This document shows, in pieces, positions 36,801 to 48,007 of a DNA stretch of 64,000 bases (the first letter of the stretch is position 1; each line of letters starts with the position of its first letter). The stretch comes from Ceriagrion tenellum. Its lineage: Eukaryota > Arthropoda > Insecta > Odonata > Coenagrionidae. The DNA lies in the NCBI GenBank assembly GCA_963169105.1, contig OY720634.1, positions 120,192,430 through 120,256,429 of the forward strand, given 5' to 3'. A program made the position numbers and the translations under genes. Under the pieces are notes generated by a model. It worked only from the letters and a program-made list of their open reading frames with translations, made no database searches and had not been told where the DNA came from.

Positions 36801-38035
36801 AAAATATGAGAAAGTAAAGGAGCTCGAGGGACAAACACATACAAATGTCAAAACGAGATAAGATAAAAAGCCACTTGGAGGGTAAGTGTTAGCAATTGAA
36901 AGAATAATATGGATGGCTTCTCTGAACCAATCTTAAATTTGTATCACTAATGATGATAAAGTAATGATTTAATTGACTTTGTGTTTTAAAGCTGAAGTAA
37001 TAATATTTTCATCCTGACCTCCCTTTTTAGACCTGTTTTTTAATCCCCCATTAATTGGATAATGGCTTGAGAATCCCGTATATTACGCAAGTCAACAGAA
37101 TAGTTTGAAAACGGAAGGATATACTCAGGAGAACCACCTATTGTTAATCAGTAAAAGAAAATAGTAGATATCTGTCGCTGACGCATCACATTCTGCAAAG
37201 CAAATTATGATGGCCTTAATCTGTTAATTATGAACGAAAAAAATTAATTTAATACCACGGTTATGGATTTCACGAATGCTATAAAAGACATCCAGCATGG
37301 TCTTTCTTACACATTACACGTCTCAAGAAGGTAAAGACATATGTTGTTTCCATGTACTTTTGTAGAGTACGAATCGGAATTGCTCAGCTATTTACCGTAC
37401 TTGTTTTATTTATATACTTATGACAATTGGATGATGATTATCACTAAAATTTATTAAGCAAAATCAGGTCAATCAACATCCTGATAATTTTTACGGCTTT
37501 GCGGGCATGCGATGTGGCATCAATGCCAAATTATCTCATGATCACAACGGCGTATTAAAGTTTATGTAGAATATTTGGAAAGAGTCATAACAAGAAATCC
37601 ATAGTATGAGTCATTTTGGCAGATAGGTATCATAATATTTGTGTTCTTGGTGAAAAATCCCATCGAAATCCTTTAATTTCCTTTATGTCATCAATCATGA
37701 ATTCCCGTTTAAATTAATGTCCTAAGTTTTATGTATTTTACCCATTAAGCTAATTGAGGTTCTGCTAAAATATATAATATCAATTCTCAAATAGTACTTA
37801 GGACTTTTTGCACCGCTTGCTTGCTTTTTGTCGTACACTTCTAATCAAGCCGTTTTAACTCTCCATCGGAACTCGAATCGATCTAATTCAATAAAAAGGT
37901 TTAAAGGCATGAATAGTTAGAGGTAAAACAAATAAGTTATTATAAAAATTCGGAACATATCTCCCAGGTAAAGATTGAGGGCAGGGGTAACTTGTGCCTT
38001 TGAATGTTTACAATAAACAACAACATTTCATTGCT
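36801..38035. other. non-coding, no gene recognised
   Basis: Unique AT-rich sequence with no coding or repeat signals that can be supported. Confidence 0.5.
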
Positions 38036-38172
38036 AGGACAATGTGAAAGCCCCTAGAGACTCGAGGTCTACATGATGGGCTTATCTTGCTTGAGAAATC
38101 CAGGACTAGTGTGTTTCAGAGCGACACAGAGAATATTATCATGACACCTCAATACATCTCTAGGGACTACAT
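38036..38172 (+). mobile_element. CR1/L2-like LINE fragment
   Basis: GAAAGCCCCTAGAGACTCGA, CTTGCTTGAGAAATCCAGGA, GTGTTTCAGAGCGACACAGA, ATGACACC, ATACATCTCTAGG: the C-terminal coding stretch of the CR1 family, truncated at both ends. It lies directly upstream of a second, longer copy in the same orientation. Confidence 0.75.
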
Positions 38173-38186
38173 ATAAATAAAAGCAT

Positions 38187-38884
38187 TTCCGGTAAAAATA
38201 TGGAAAATCGTGCAGAATCCATAGCTCTTAGTAACCGATAAATGTTTCAAGAATTACTAGCTTTTCATTTCAAACGTATGGTAAATATTCTTGCATTACA
38301 TCCACTATCTCGTCCATTTAAGAAGTGAAGGTCCTCGGATGAAAAATTAAAAGTTTGCTCTAGTTAGGCCACACCTCGAATACGCCTTGAGTATCTGGGA
38401 CCCTGGTCATAAATATTTAAGCAAGAAAATTAATAAAATACAAATAAAAGCTGCACAGTTCTTTAAAAACTGCTGTGAGCGAGCACATTGTATTTCACAA
38501 CTTTTAGAGGGGTTAAGGTGGGAGCCCATGGAGAATGTGCGGCTAGATGCTAGGCTTAGCTTGCTTGAGACATTCAGAACTGGTATGTTTCAGAGCGACA
38601 CAGAGAATTTTATCATGTTTCCTCACTACATCTCTAGGTCTGACAGATGCGATAAAATAAGAGAGATACACTGCCGTACAGATAGGTACAAAAACTCGTT
38701 CTTTCCGCGCACAATAAGCGAACACAATAAAAACTGAGCTCCATTAAATACACTATTATGATACACGTCACCATTTTATCTCCCAAAACCTTATCCCCTA
38801 CATTTTAATAGGGCTGGAGTTTTAACATACCCTGTCCTCACGCACATGCGGTGGCTCGCTGGGTAGTATGTAGAGGTAGATGTA
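38187..38884 (+). pseudogene. CR1/L2-like LINE, 3' part with open C-terminus
   Basis: An uninterrupted frame of about 116 codons (38387-38737) reads SIWDPGHKYLSKKINKIQ, then LLEGLRWEPMENVR, ARLSLLETFRTGMFQSD, HYISRSDRCDKIREIHC and ends EHNKN-stop. This is the domain after the reverse transcriptase in CR1/L2-like LINEs. The tail ends GTAGTATGTAGAGGTAGATG at about 38883. The region upstream of the frame (38187-38350) is homologous to 22667-22850. The polymerase domain is absent, so it cannot transpose by itself. Confidence 0.85.
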
Positions 38885-39029
38885 GAAGGGAGAGAGAGAT
38901 GAGAGGAAAAAGAGTTGAGATTAGAATTACGACACACTAATTCTAATGAGTCGTAGACTTTAATCTGGCGTAAATCTATGATCCCTACCTCCTGCCCCAA
39001 AACTCTCTGTGTTAAAGAACCTCACACCG

Positions 39030-39345
39030 AAAAGCCATCGTCAGCGAAAAAAGGAGTATAACCGGGACCAAGAAAGCGCTTTGAGAAAATTGGGAAATAG
39101 GAAAAAAATGGAAAGTGATGACTCCCGGATTCGCGGACTCAGTTTCGGAGGATTGGGAATGGACTGCGAAAAGGAAGCGAAACGGTGAGGAGAGAAGTAT
39201 TCGGGAGAAATGAACACGCTTTCTGAGATTTTGGTCGGAGACGACGAAATTGGCTGACTGGAGAAGAACGAAGGCGTGGGTGTGAATGGGAACCTAAAGT
39301 AAAGGAAATAAAAAAATAGATGCCTTTGAAGAGAATGTGTGCGGC
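39030..39345. other. purine-rich (G/A) island
   Basis: G+A-rich on the plus strand, giving a Ser/Phe/Pro-rich 103-residue minus-strand frame without motifs. Confidence 0.5.
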
Positions 39346-40117
39346 TCTGCATTTATCCTAGCTCATTAAATATAGCACGTCTAAAAGCGGTGGAATCTTA
39401 GAGTTACATGGAACATAAGACGAGAACATTTCGGCACATACCTCACACTTAATAAACCCCCGCCGAAGTTCATCCTGAATTACATTTATTTTTTATTGGA
39501 TATATATTAATGATTGGTCCTTCTAAGCTACATGGCTTGTCACAAGGTTCCATAATTTTAATACTGAGCGGCGAGGAACAAAAACAGAATCTTTGAAGTA
39601 GAATTGTTACATTACAGTCAATATGTTCATAAGTGAAAGACGAAAAATCAATATAATAACATTTAAAAAAGTTACCAAAGCTGTGATACGAAAAAAAGGG
39701 AAAATATATCTTTGTTACATGAATGAAATATTATTATATGGCACTAAAGATTCTTAATTTCGCTAATTTACGATTCTTTTTCTTAATTTTGCCGAATCTT
39801 TTAGAAGTTTTAGTTCCTTAGGCTTTCAATTAAAGGCATTTGATATTATATATTTGCCCAACCTTTGCCATATAAATTGTTATAACCATACGTTTTCAAC
39901 ATAGGAGTATTGCGTTTAAGCATACAATGCGTATTGTTACATGGAATTTTGTACTCTTTTTCAAAAGAGTTTTGCACTATCATTAACCATTATATGAATT
40001 TAACTACAGTAAAAACATTATATTTTGCACAGTGATTTTAGGTCAATATTTTTACAATATATATCCATCCTTATGAATTAACTTCAATCAATATTACTCA
40101 AATGACTTGTGAACTGT
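39346..40117. other. non-coding, no gene recognised
   Basis: AT-rich unique sequence. Confidence 0.5.
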
Positions 40118-40222
40118 TGGGGGTGTAACTGGCAAGCACACCTGACTGGCGGTTGAGAGATCCGGGTTCAAATCCCAGTTAAGTCAAGTGCTATTTTCAC
40201 GGCGAATTTCATCTCTCTAGTG
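40118..40222 (+). mobile_element. tRNA-derived SINE, family 2
   Basis: GGGGGTGTAACTGGCAAGCA head, B-box GGGTTCAAATCCC, AAGTCAAGTGCTATTTTCAC and GGCGAATTTCATCTCT tail, matching the copies at 28761 and 29534. A further tail-only remnant (GATTTTTTTAACGGAGAATTTCAGTCCTTG) follows at about 40550-40575. Confidence 0.75.
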
Positions 40223-40579
40223 CTATCTTTGCATTCTTACACGTGACTGTGTGCCCTATCATTTGTACATATTCACAGAAATTGGATGTGTTGATGGCAG
40301 GCGTTCTTAAGGGACAATGTTGGATTTATCCTCCACGATGTTGGCTTAGAACGTCCGCATTCTATGCAACCTGGTAGACACCTTGTTCGCATGAAATAAC
40401 CGCCGAAATTCGCCTTGACATTCGATGTTTTTTTGTGTCGCTGAGAAATACGCATGAGAGATACCCGGGATTTGGTCATTCGAATCCGAGACTATATGTA
40501 TTCAGGTGCGAATCCCAAATATAATGTGATTTTTTAACGGAGTCCAGTGATTTTTTTAACGGAGAATTTCAGTCCTTGA

Positions 40580-41429
40580 TTCATAACCAGTGCAACCGTT
40601 AAAATGCATCGGAAATAGCATTAACTGTCAAAAAATTGATTCCTTACATTACTTAATTCGATTATTTAACAAAAGAAACGGTAGTAGGTTTTTATCTGTG
40701 AACGTTAACCATTACAGAAGAATAAAATAAATTACCGGAGGTGTCGTTCTCTCAACAACTTCTTGCTAGTCCTTGTAATAAGTCTTCCAGTTGGTTACCA
40801 GTATAGGATTATGTTAATTTGCTGGGCCGATCAATTTAGACCAACAACTTTTGTGACAACTAACGATCAAAACGTATGTAAGTCCATTCGATCGTTAAAT
40901 GAGAACTATCATTAATCGGCACCGGTTGTCAGCAGGAATAAATAAAGTGGGTTACCGTCGTACTCTAAATCTTCAATCATTTCCTTCATACCTTCATCAC
41001 ATACGCCATCCAAAGTCGCCATCTTGGTTACACGGTTGTTTTATTGTACCCATAACTTAGCGCCATCTTGTCGCCCGATGAGTAATGAGGCTAATAAATA
41101 TCAAGGGTTACTGCAACGCACATTTAACGAATGACTTGATATGGGTTTTATACATCTGCGCACTATTTTCATACACAAGTATTGTTTCTTCAGCTGGACA
41201 TTTGTGTGGAAGTTAGTTAATCTTGGCGACATTTCGGTGCAAATTCCCATGAATTGGATGAATTGATCGCAGCATTAATGCTTTTGCTGCGATGGTGATG
41301 AACAATGTATACATAACATGAACAATATTTTCTAAGCAGAGAGGAGTTTAATGTGGTCACCTCTGTCAATACAACAATACGACAAGTAAACTTAATGGTT
41401 GAAGGTGTAACTTTGTGGAATGACTCTAC
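40580..41429. other. non-coding, no gene recognised
   Basis: AT-rich unique sequence, with no supported features. GTCAATAC and GACAAGT motifs near 41369-41391 recur just after the palindrome at 41629. Confidence 0.45.
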
Positions 41430-41632
41430 TGACATGACTAAAAAGAGAGAACTCTTAGTATTTTCCACACTTAAAACTTTAATTCCCGACCCAGGTTTCG
41501 ACTGCCTTGCATTCATTTTCAATCATTCACTTGCAATCATTGAAAATGATTGCAAGGCAGTCGAAACCTGGGTCGGGAATTAAAGTTTTAAGTGTGGAAA
41601 ATACTAAGAGTTCTCTCTTTTTAGTGATGTCA
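41430..41632. repeat. 203-bp near-perfect palindrome of Penelope-like ends
   Basis: The left arm (41430-41527) is nearly the exact reverse complement of the right arm (about 41535-41632). Read on either strand from the centre, each arm gives a TGAAAATGA box, stem II ATTGC..GCAGT or its variant, GAAAC (41563-41567 in the right arm), and ACC-TG-GGT with a following C. The shared GGGAATTAAAGTTTTAAGTG follows. This is the arrangement of Penelope-like hammerhead ends, in head-to-head inverted pairing. The core CTGANGA is altered in both arms. Confidence 0.75.
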
Positions 41633-42338
41633 ATACGACAAGTCTTGTGAATCTCAGTGTACGGTCAACTGGGGTGATTTCAATCTGCGATGCTCACCGT
41701 TTTAATTATTAAATGTAATTTTTATTGAGACAGCTTAATATATCAACCAATCTTTTTATATTTGAATATTTACAATCCAACCACTCCGACCAAGGTCCAA
41801 GAAAAGAGTAAAATTTTTAATTCAACCTGTGAAGTGGGGTAAATGGTGCGCCAACGATTTCTGTCGAAAAATTGCAGATACTAACTTCTAATTTAACTTC
41901 ACCCCATAACTTTGCTCAGGACATGATGCTAGGTCGCCTCATACAAGCTCTGTACCCTTGGAAGACACCGTACTTATCCTCTGAAATACTACATTTTCCT
42001 TAGCAAAGCGTTGACCACTTCTCAAAACTATTGCAATCTTCATTGGATTCATTAGTGGCTATCAATTTGATTGCCTCCTAAAGGTTTTCTGTAGGATAAT
42101 TCTTTATCCTCTGGTCATGGGCGTAATATTAGTTGTTTAATTTAAGGGGCATAGATTACCGTGAGGTCCGCGCAGATTAGTATATTTCATAGCCCTTTGA
42201 GAGCAATTTCACAGCGCGAAATTATTGCTAATATTATCTGTGTTTTCATAGATTTTTTATTTAATTAATTTAATTTAATCACTTCATCGAGATACATCTT
42301 CAATGGTTTTCGAGCTTACTTTGCGGAATTTTGACATC
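41633..42338. other. non-coding, no gene recognised
   Basis: AT-rich unique sequence. Confidence 0.5.
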
Positions 42339-42433
42339 ATATTGAGATGAAATAGGATCACTTTGTGTGATCGGGCTTATACCAATTAAATTTTGTGTGG
42401 ATTATAGAAAGTGATCTTATTTCATCTCAATAT
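42339..42433. repeat. inverted repeat with 26-bp arms
   Basis: 42339-42364 (ATATTGAGATGAAATAGGAT then CACTTT) pairs with 42408-42433 with one mismatch. The loop is about 43 bases. No terminal-repeat transposon features were noticed. Confidence 0.8.
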
Positions 42434-42848
42434 TCATTGAGATATATTAAGCATAGAAATGAAAAATATTCCTTTAAACTTTGTAATTCAGAGTTTGTAA
42501 CATTAAAATAAAGTTTCCCTTCAAAATATTGCTGGAGCAACTATTACCACTTGGAAACCCCGAGTTACCCACGCCTATACCTCCGGCCTCCATGTTTTCT
42601 TGCTTAGTCCTTGGTATCGATAAAATTAGTAGCTAAAACTATAAAAACACTTTTAAACATACAAACTTGATGTGCATATCATATTAACCTATCTAACTAC
42701 ACTTTAATACCTTTTAGTGAGTAATAAAAGTTTTCTCAACGGATTATTACCCTGAAAGAGTTTCTTAAGTAAGGAAAAATTCTTAACCAGCTTCATTATC
42801 AACCACATCGGCACAAAAACTGAAGTTTTAGATATTTTCGGGACAACA

Positions 42849-43217
42849 CGATAACGTTAAAGACTAAGACAATGTAACTAACTGAAGGTGAAACTCGGAA
42901 TCATGGTTGGAGTACTGTCTGGTTTTGCCAACCGGTGACTAATACATGAACCAACCGCCATCGTCTATCTCCTCCTTCCATTAGTCCACCAATTCCTTCC
43001 ACATTCGAAATATTCGTGTTTGTACCATCTTCACGCGATAACATTAAAGACGAAGGTAACGTAGCCAATCGACGGTGAAACTCGGAATGTGGTTTAAGCA
43101 AAGTCTGGTTTTGACAACCGGTGTCTAGTACATAAACCAACCGCCATCGTCTACCTCCTTCTCCTGTTAGTCCACCAATTCCTTTCATATTCCAAATATT
43201 CGTGTTTATATCATCTC
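42849..43217. repeat. tandem duplication, two units of about 186 bp
   Basis: Unit 1 (42849-43031) and unit 2 (43036-43217) share CGATAACRTTAAAGAC, GGTGAAACTCGGAAT, GTCTGGTTTTG, AACCAACCGCCATCGTCTA, TTAGTCCACCAATTCCTT and AAATATTCGTGTTT. The spacing (186-187) nearly preserves frame. A 126-codon minus-strand open frame (42901-43281) crosses both units, with repeated segments such as GIGGL, RRWRLV and NQT. No homologue is recognised. Confidence 0.8.
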
Positions 43218-43539
43218 TACTGCGCAAACCGCCTTCTTCCCAGTTTACAGGAGTATGATTGACATAATTCCACCATTTCACTCAGTCCTCGCCCTTGAAT
43301 CCCCGTAATAACTCGAGAGGCAAAAATACATCAAGCGTTTGGTAGCCTGAACTGAAGGACGTAGTTATGAATCATTCGCACTTCATCGTTTATGGGTTAT
43401 GTTGAGGTTATCCCATTAAATGGCTGCGGGCGATCTCTCGGCTTAATATGATCCAATACGGACACCGCACACCGTACTCAATACATCGGTTTTCCTATGG
43501 TTTATCAAAGCCCGGCGGAGCAATGACGTCGATTCAGCA

Positions 43540-43960
43540 ATTACGAAAGGTGGAGATGAATGTGGGCAGTGATGAGGAAAATGGCATCGCAAGGGTCCAC
43601 TTGGAATATACATGTACACGAAGCCTTAGGAAACGGAGAGGAGGTAAAGAGAAAAGGTGATTTGCTGGGAGGAGGAGTGGGATTGAATGTTTGACGATGA
43701 GATAAATGAGAGAATGAAGCTCGGGACGCGAGGAAAAGGGGAAAAAGGCCGAGGGCATAAATAAGTGAATGCGTGGATTGGTCGGGCAGCTGGAAACAGC
43801 TCAGCGGAATTGAAGGAAGGGAAGAAAAATGAAAAGGGTTCCAAAGGTGTCGACGTAATGACGGAAGAAGGAACCGTTGAGGAGTCTGCGGAGAAAATGA
43901 AGGGTCACTGGTTATAAACGAGCTGAAGGGCAAAGGAGGCAACCTTGGCTCAGCGATACT
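43540..43960. other. purine-rich (G/A) island
   Basis: Plus-strand G+A-rich, producing Ser/Phe/Pro-rich minus-strand frames (146, 74 and 72 residues) in different phases. No domain. Confidence 0.55.
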
Positions 43961-44159
43961 CAATATCGAAGTGCGATACAATATTAAATCTTTATTAGCT
44001 CTGAGGCAACTATTTCCCTTGGAGCACGTTGAAAAAATCTACAATCAATTATTTCATCAGTCTCGGTTTCTGAGAGACAATGCATAGTAAATTTTAATAG
44101 CTGACCAAAAAAATAAATAAAAAGTGATATAACCAGATTTTCAGCCAGTTCAATAAGTT

Positions 44160-44334
44160 ATTTCCGTGCACAATAAGCGACGACAATAAAAACTCTGCTC
44201 TACTAATTCACTCCCATAATGCACGTCATAATTTTACCTCCCAAAACATTACATCTCTAAACGACAGGTGTCTTATCACCCCATACCACACGCCCATTCG
44301 GCGGCTCGTAGGGTAGTAAGTAGATGTGGATAAC
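44160..44334 (+). mobile_element. CR1/L2-like LINE 3' tail
   Basis: TTCCGTGCACAATAAGCGAC, the AAAACTCTGCTC stop region, TTTTACCTCCCAAAAC and GGGTAGTAAGTAGATGTGGA match the ends of the CR1 copies at 38700-38884. Confidence 0.75.
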
Positions 44335-44641
44335 ATAGTCTGAAAGTGAAAAATACGAAATTGAGCATAATTGTAATAATACAGTAGAATATATACATCG
44401 AAGGACCGTGCACGGGAAGAGTAAAGATTCATGGCATATCTCTAATGCTGATTCGCATTGTTATTTATCGCGTGCTGCATAGCATCGCATCGTTATCGTT
44501 GGTTAGATATTTGGGGAGGCGACCGACAGTTCATTTCAATGAAGTTCATTCTTATCTAATAGGTAGGATATTTACTGGGCAGATTGGTATCAAGGATAAA
44601 TTCAAATGTATGAATGTATCACATGGTGGAAGGTCGACATT

Positions 44642-44739
44642 GTAAAAAAAAACTTTGTTACTTACAATATATTACAATACATTGTTACAATATATTACAG
44701 AACGTTCTACCAACTTCGGCTGTTTTTCTATCATCAGAT
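44642..44739 (-). mobile_element. Penelope-like terminal sequence, hammerhead-like
   Basis: On the minus strand: CTGATGA, then TAGAAAAACAGCC, then GAAGT in place of GAAAC, followed by TAATATATTGTAACAATG-type AT-rich sequence. A second CTGATGATAG lies on the plus strand at 44776, which may be the start of an inverted partner. The GAAAC box is mutated. Confidence 0.4.
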
Positions 44740-44907
44740 ACACTAAGGCAAATCAAGTGTGCCTGATGATGAGCCTGATGATAGTAGGTTCACTATGCAA
44801 TGAATTTTCGGATAAACAAATTAGTATTTTTAAAATGGCAATTACGAGATAATTCGGGAGAAGAGAGAAAGGATGGACAAAAACACGGCGTCAGAAAAAG
44901 TTGCTCT

Positions 44908-45090
44908 TAATGAAAGGTGGAAATAGGACAACGGTTTAACGTCCCATCTGATTGATGGAGAACAATGCTTGAAGTGCTGTACTAATAGAACCAATGTTTG
45001 AATGCGGAAGCCCCTGATTAATATCATGTCGTTGCTGAGACCCGACCCCGGGACCTCGTTTTGTAATTCAGTACACTAAGACAGCTTGGT
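44908..45090 (-). mobile_element. tRNA-derived SINE, family 3
   Basis: On the minus strand: CAAGCTGTCTTAGTGTACTG head, B-box-like GGTCGGGTCTCAGC, CACTTCAAGCATTGTTCTCC and GATGGGACGTTAAACCGTTG. This is a diverged relative of 28905-29255 and 59500-59805. A short piece of the same family's end (GAGGCGACCGACAGTT) lies at about 44516-44531. Confidence 0.6.
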
Positions 45091-45149
45091 CCCTAATATT
45101 AGAAATATAATTGGATTAAATTGCGTGACACGATGCATTGCAACGTATG

Positions 45150-45260
45150 ACGTCTTATCAAAGTAAATAAAATGTAAAAGAAAGCCTCACTCTTCATTAA
45201 TAACTGCTACGAGCGAATAGTAGTGTGTTTCAGGCGGTTAAAGGACCATATTCCGATAAT
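45150..45260 (+). mobile_element. degenerate CR1/L2-like LINE fragment
   Basis: AAATAAAATGTAAAAGAAAG, then TTCATTAATAACTGCTACGA reads like the INKIQRKA and NNCYE part of the CR1 C-terminus. Divergence is high, so this is tentative. Confidence 0.35.
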
Positions 45261-45669
45261 ATTTGAGACTTTAAGGTTACATTGCAGTCTTAAATCACTG
45301 AAAATTTTCAGATCATGTGATATTCAGTGTATCATGAAAGATATTACGAGTATTTGGACCTCGATCAGTATATCTATAGAGCTGAAAGAACTCACAAGAA
45401 AAGAAAAATACACCGAACTGATTTGTTCAAATATCTTATTTCTGCGTGACATTAGCGATTGAATTGCATGAAGGAGTGATTGAATTGTTTTCATTAATTT
45501 CAAAGTGCAGTGTTAAATGCTATTCGGTTATTAAAAGGAACTTCGCCTGAAATCGTACAACGTCTCTTTCCATGGCCCCGAATGACTCATTGCATATGGT
45601 AATATCTCATTTCGTATTGTATCATGCATAAAAGGTCATGCATAATAGTCCTATAGCGAATCCTAAATG

Positions 45670-46480
45670 GTTATGTAATATAGCGATATCTGTTGTGCAC
45701 GCGAGGTCGATTCGCTGCAATAATTCCCAGCCTCAGGGGCGGGGTATCGTCGGTCGTGGCTGAAGGGAGAACTCAGAGAGAGAGAGAGAGGGAGAAAAGG
45801 TTGAGCCAGGTGACCCGGAAAAGGTAATAAAGGAGAACTATTGATTGATTCAATGGTCATTGTCTTCGCGGAATCAGGGCGAGATTGAGAATGTTTCAAG
45901 TCTTTCTCCTCGGCGCGCAAACCACCATTCGGAGTGAAAGACCATTTTCTTCGCGGTGAAGGGATCTGGTGAAAGATTGAAAGGGGGGGAGTGGTTGGGG
46001 GAGGGGAGGAGGAGCGGGGGAAAGAGAATACGAATTGCAAAAGGATGGATTCTCTCTCTCTCTCACGGAAAAGGGAGCAGTGGAACAAAGACGAATGCCC
46101 ACCGCTAGCCGTGTAAATAAATGAAGGAGAATTCTTTTTAAAGGGGATGGCTTAAAAGAGGAGGAATACAAGATCATGAGGACCGCGGGAGGTTTTTTTT
46201 TTTTAATTTCCCGGTCAAGGCGAACGATTTTTGGCGTTTATTCCTCGCCGCCAACATCGCGGCTGTGCCATGTTATTGAGCGTGACTGGATGGAAGCGCC
46301 ATTTCCCCCCACGTCCCCTTCCTCCCTTGTTCCCCCCTCCCCCGTTCACTCCAGCGGGTCCCTCTCGCGAAATGGAAGGGATATTATTTGTCTGCAGCGC
46401 CCCCATGACTCGCACTCTGATAACACACTGCGTGGTTTGTATTATCGTTTGCCAATACGTTTGAAATGGAAATGTGATTT
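45670..46480. other. G/A-rich then C-rich composite island
   Basis: 45760-46080 is purine-rich with (GA)n runs and G tracts. 46290-46345 is C-rich. Overlapping open frames of 66-141 residues on both strands are compositional. Confidence 0.55.
46305..46343 (-). other. strong G-quadruplex-forming motif on minus strand
   Basis: C tracts of 6, 4, 3, 6 and 5 bases separated by loops of 4, 5, 5 and 1 bases (46305-46343). The minus strand therefore has five G tracts with short loops, satisfying the usual quadruplex pattern; the plus strand could form an i-motif. Confidence 0.8.
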
Positions 46481-46872
46481 AGTCCTTTCTCCACCAGCGA
46501 TTTCCAGGTGAGGCTGGTGAGGTTTGCCAAGGTCACTTTCGTGTATTTTTAATGTTGACGATTTAAAATGCATACTGTTTTTATAAATAAATTTGCTTTA
46601 CCGCTATCGCTCCGAGATATCCTGATGATGCTGACCTCTATGCCAGTAAATAGTTAAACCTAAGCCGTTGGGTGAAAATAACCTTTGTAAGAGATTTATT
46701 CGATTAACTGGAGAAAATTGGTATGGATGATAAATTTAAGACGTCCTTTTATAATCCTGCAATGCTAGGAAACTTTTATTTAACTCTACAGATCAGTATG
46801 ACAAAATATACAGAATTGGAGTGATTAAGTTAAAATGCGAATACTGTAACCTGAAGTATACTGGCCTAATTG
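46481..46872. other. non-coding, no gene recognised
   Basis: AT-rich sequence directly upstream of a 5'-truncated LINE. Confidence 0.4.
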
Positions 46873-47722
46873 ACCAAAGGTGCCCTTAAACAATGGAAAA
46901 GACAATGCGCAAACATGGGATTGCCTGTAGGAGACAAGACCATATACACACTACAGTGTGCAGATGACCAGGTAATTCTAGCCCAAGACAGAGATGATAT
47001 TAACTTTATGTTTAGAAAGCTAAAAGAAGCGTATAGTGAATGGGGATTGGATATAAACATGCGTAAAACTAAGTATATGTGTATTGGAGGAAAAAATGAA
47101 GACATTGTGCTAGAGGATATCAATGAAATAGTAAAGGCCTGTGATTCATATGACTATTTAGGCATAAAAATACACAGCAGTGGAAGGAGCGCAGAAACGA
47201 TTAAAGATAGGATTAATAAAGGTAGAACAACCATTAATATGTTAAATTCAATACTGTGGAGCAAAGATATATCAAATAGAATTAAAAGATATATATATAC
47301 AACACCATATTTAAAAGCATACTTACATATGGGAGTGAAATATGGCAAATGAATGTGAGTGACGAAAATAAACTTGTAGCTACAGAAGTGGACTTCCTCA
47401 TAAGGGCAGCCGGAAAATCCAGACTTGATAGAGTAAGAAATGAGAGAATTAGAGAAATTATGTAAATGACAACAACCATTCTGGACGAAATCAAGTCAAA
47501 ACAACTGCTGTGGTACGGACATGTTCAGAGGATGCTCAAAGAAAGACTGCCCCGCACCATCATGGAGTGGAAACCCTATGAAAGGAGAAAGAGAGGAAGG
47601 CCACCTAACTCATGGAGAAGCGGAATAGCCAAAGCCACGGCGGAGAGAAACCTGCAAGGAGATTGGGAAAACAGAGAGGCCTGGAAATTGGATGCCGTAA
47701 AGCGCAAGCAAGCGCTCTAAAG
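46873..47722 (+). pseudogene. RTE-type LINE, 5'-truncated, relatively young
   Basis: The reading begins inside the reverse transcriptase: ALKQWKRQCANMGLPVG, then TLQCADDQVILAQDRDD. The catalytic box ADD is kept, but the preceding aromatic residue is Cys. It continues KTKYMCIGG, YDYLGIKI and TTINMLNSILWSKDIS. A frameshift lies at about 47320-47340, after which YGSEIWQMNVSDENK and SRLDRVRNERIREI read in the second frame to a stop at 47463-47465. The C-terminal tail (KQLLWYGHVQRM, KRGRPPNSW, and ending KRKQAL-stop at 47718-47720) follows in that frame. Endonuclease and the first polymerase blocks are missing through 5' truncation. Only one frameshift and one stop in about 280 codons suggest a recent insertion compared with the other LINEs here. 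Confidence 0.9.
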
Positions 47723-47917
47723 ACGGTCTTTTTTCTTTTTTTTGACCAAAGTTTTGAGGGCAAAGTCGATGAACATAGGAGAAGTTTTATAAACAGATAT
47801 GACAAATCTTGTTATGTTAAACAGTAGCTAAGTTTTAATTTTTTTGGCGATTTTGACTTGGATATTTTACAGTTTACTGACTGACTGAAGGGCTCTGAAC
47901 TGGATCTATATGAGAAT

Positions 47918-48007
47918 TTTGAAATTGTTTATAGCCCGGATAATATTTGCAATGACGTTGTTTATGTGACTCGATCCCTTCTCTTTAATTTAAGCCCCCC
48001 GTCCCGT
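47918..48007 (+). repeat. 90-bp repeat, copy 1
   Basis: Matches 48998-49083 in the same orientation. Shared pieces are TATTTG-AATGAC-TTG, GTGACTC-ATCCCTTCTCTT, and AAG-CCCCC-TCCCG. Possibly part of a Penelope-like or composite repeat. Confidence 0.7.

Noticed and set aside
44757..44790. Plus-strand CTGATGATGAGCCTGATGATAG as an independent ribozyme
   Set aside because: Lacks stem II and a GAAAC box; mentioned only as a possible inverted partner of 44642-44739.
46621..46630. CTGATGATG as another hammerhead-like end
   Set aside because: No GAAAC-type box at the expected distance and no stem II.
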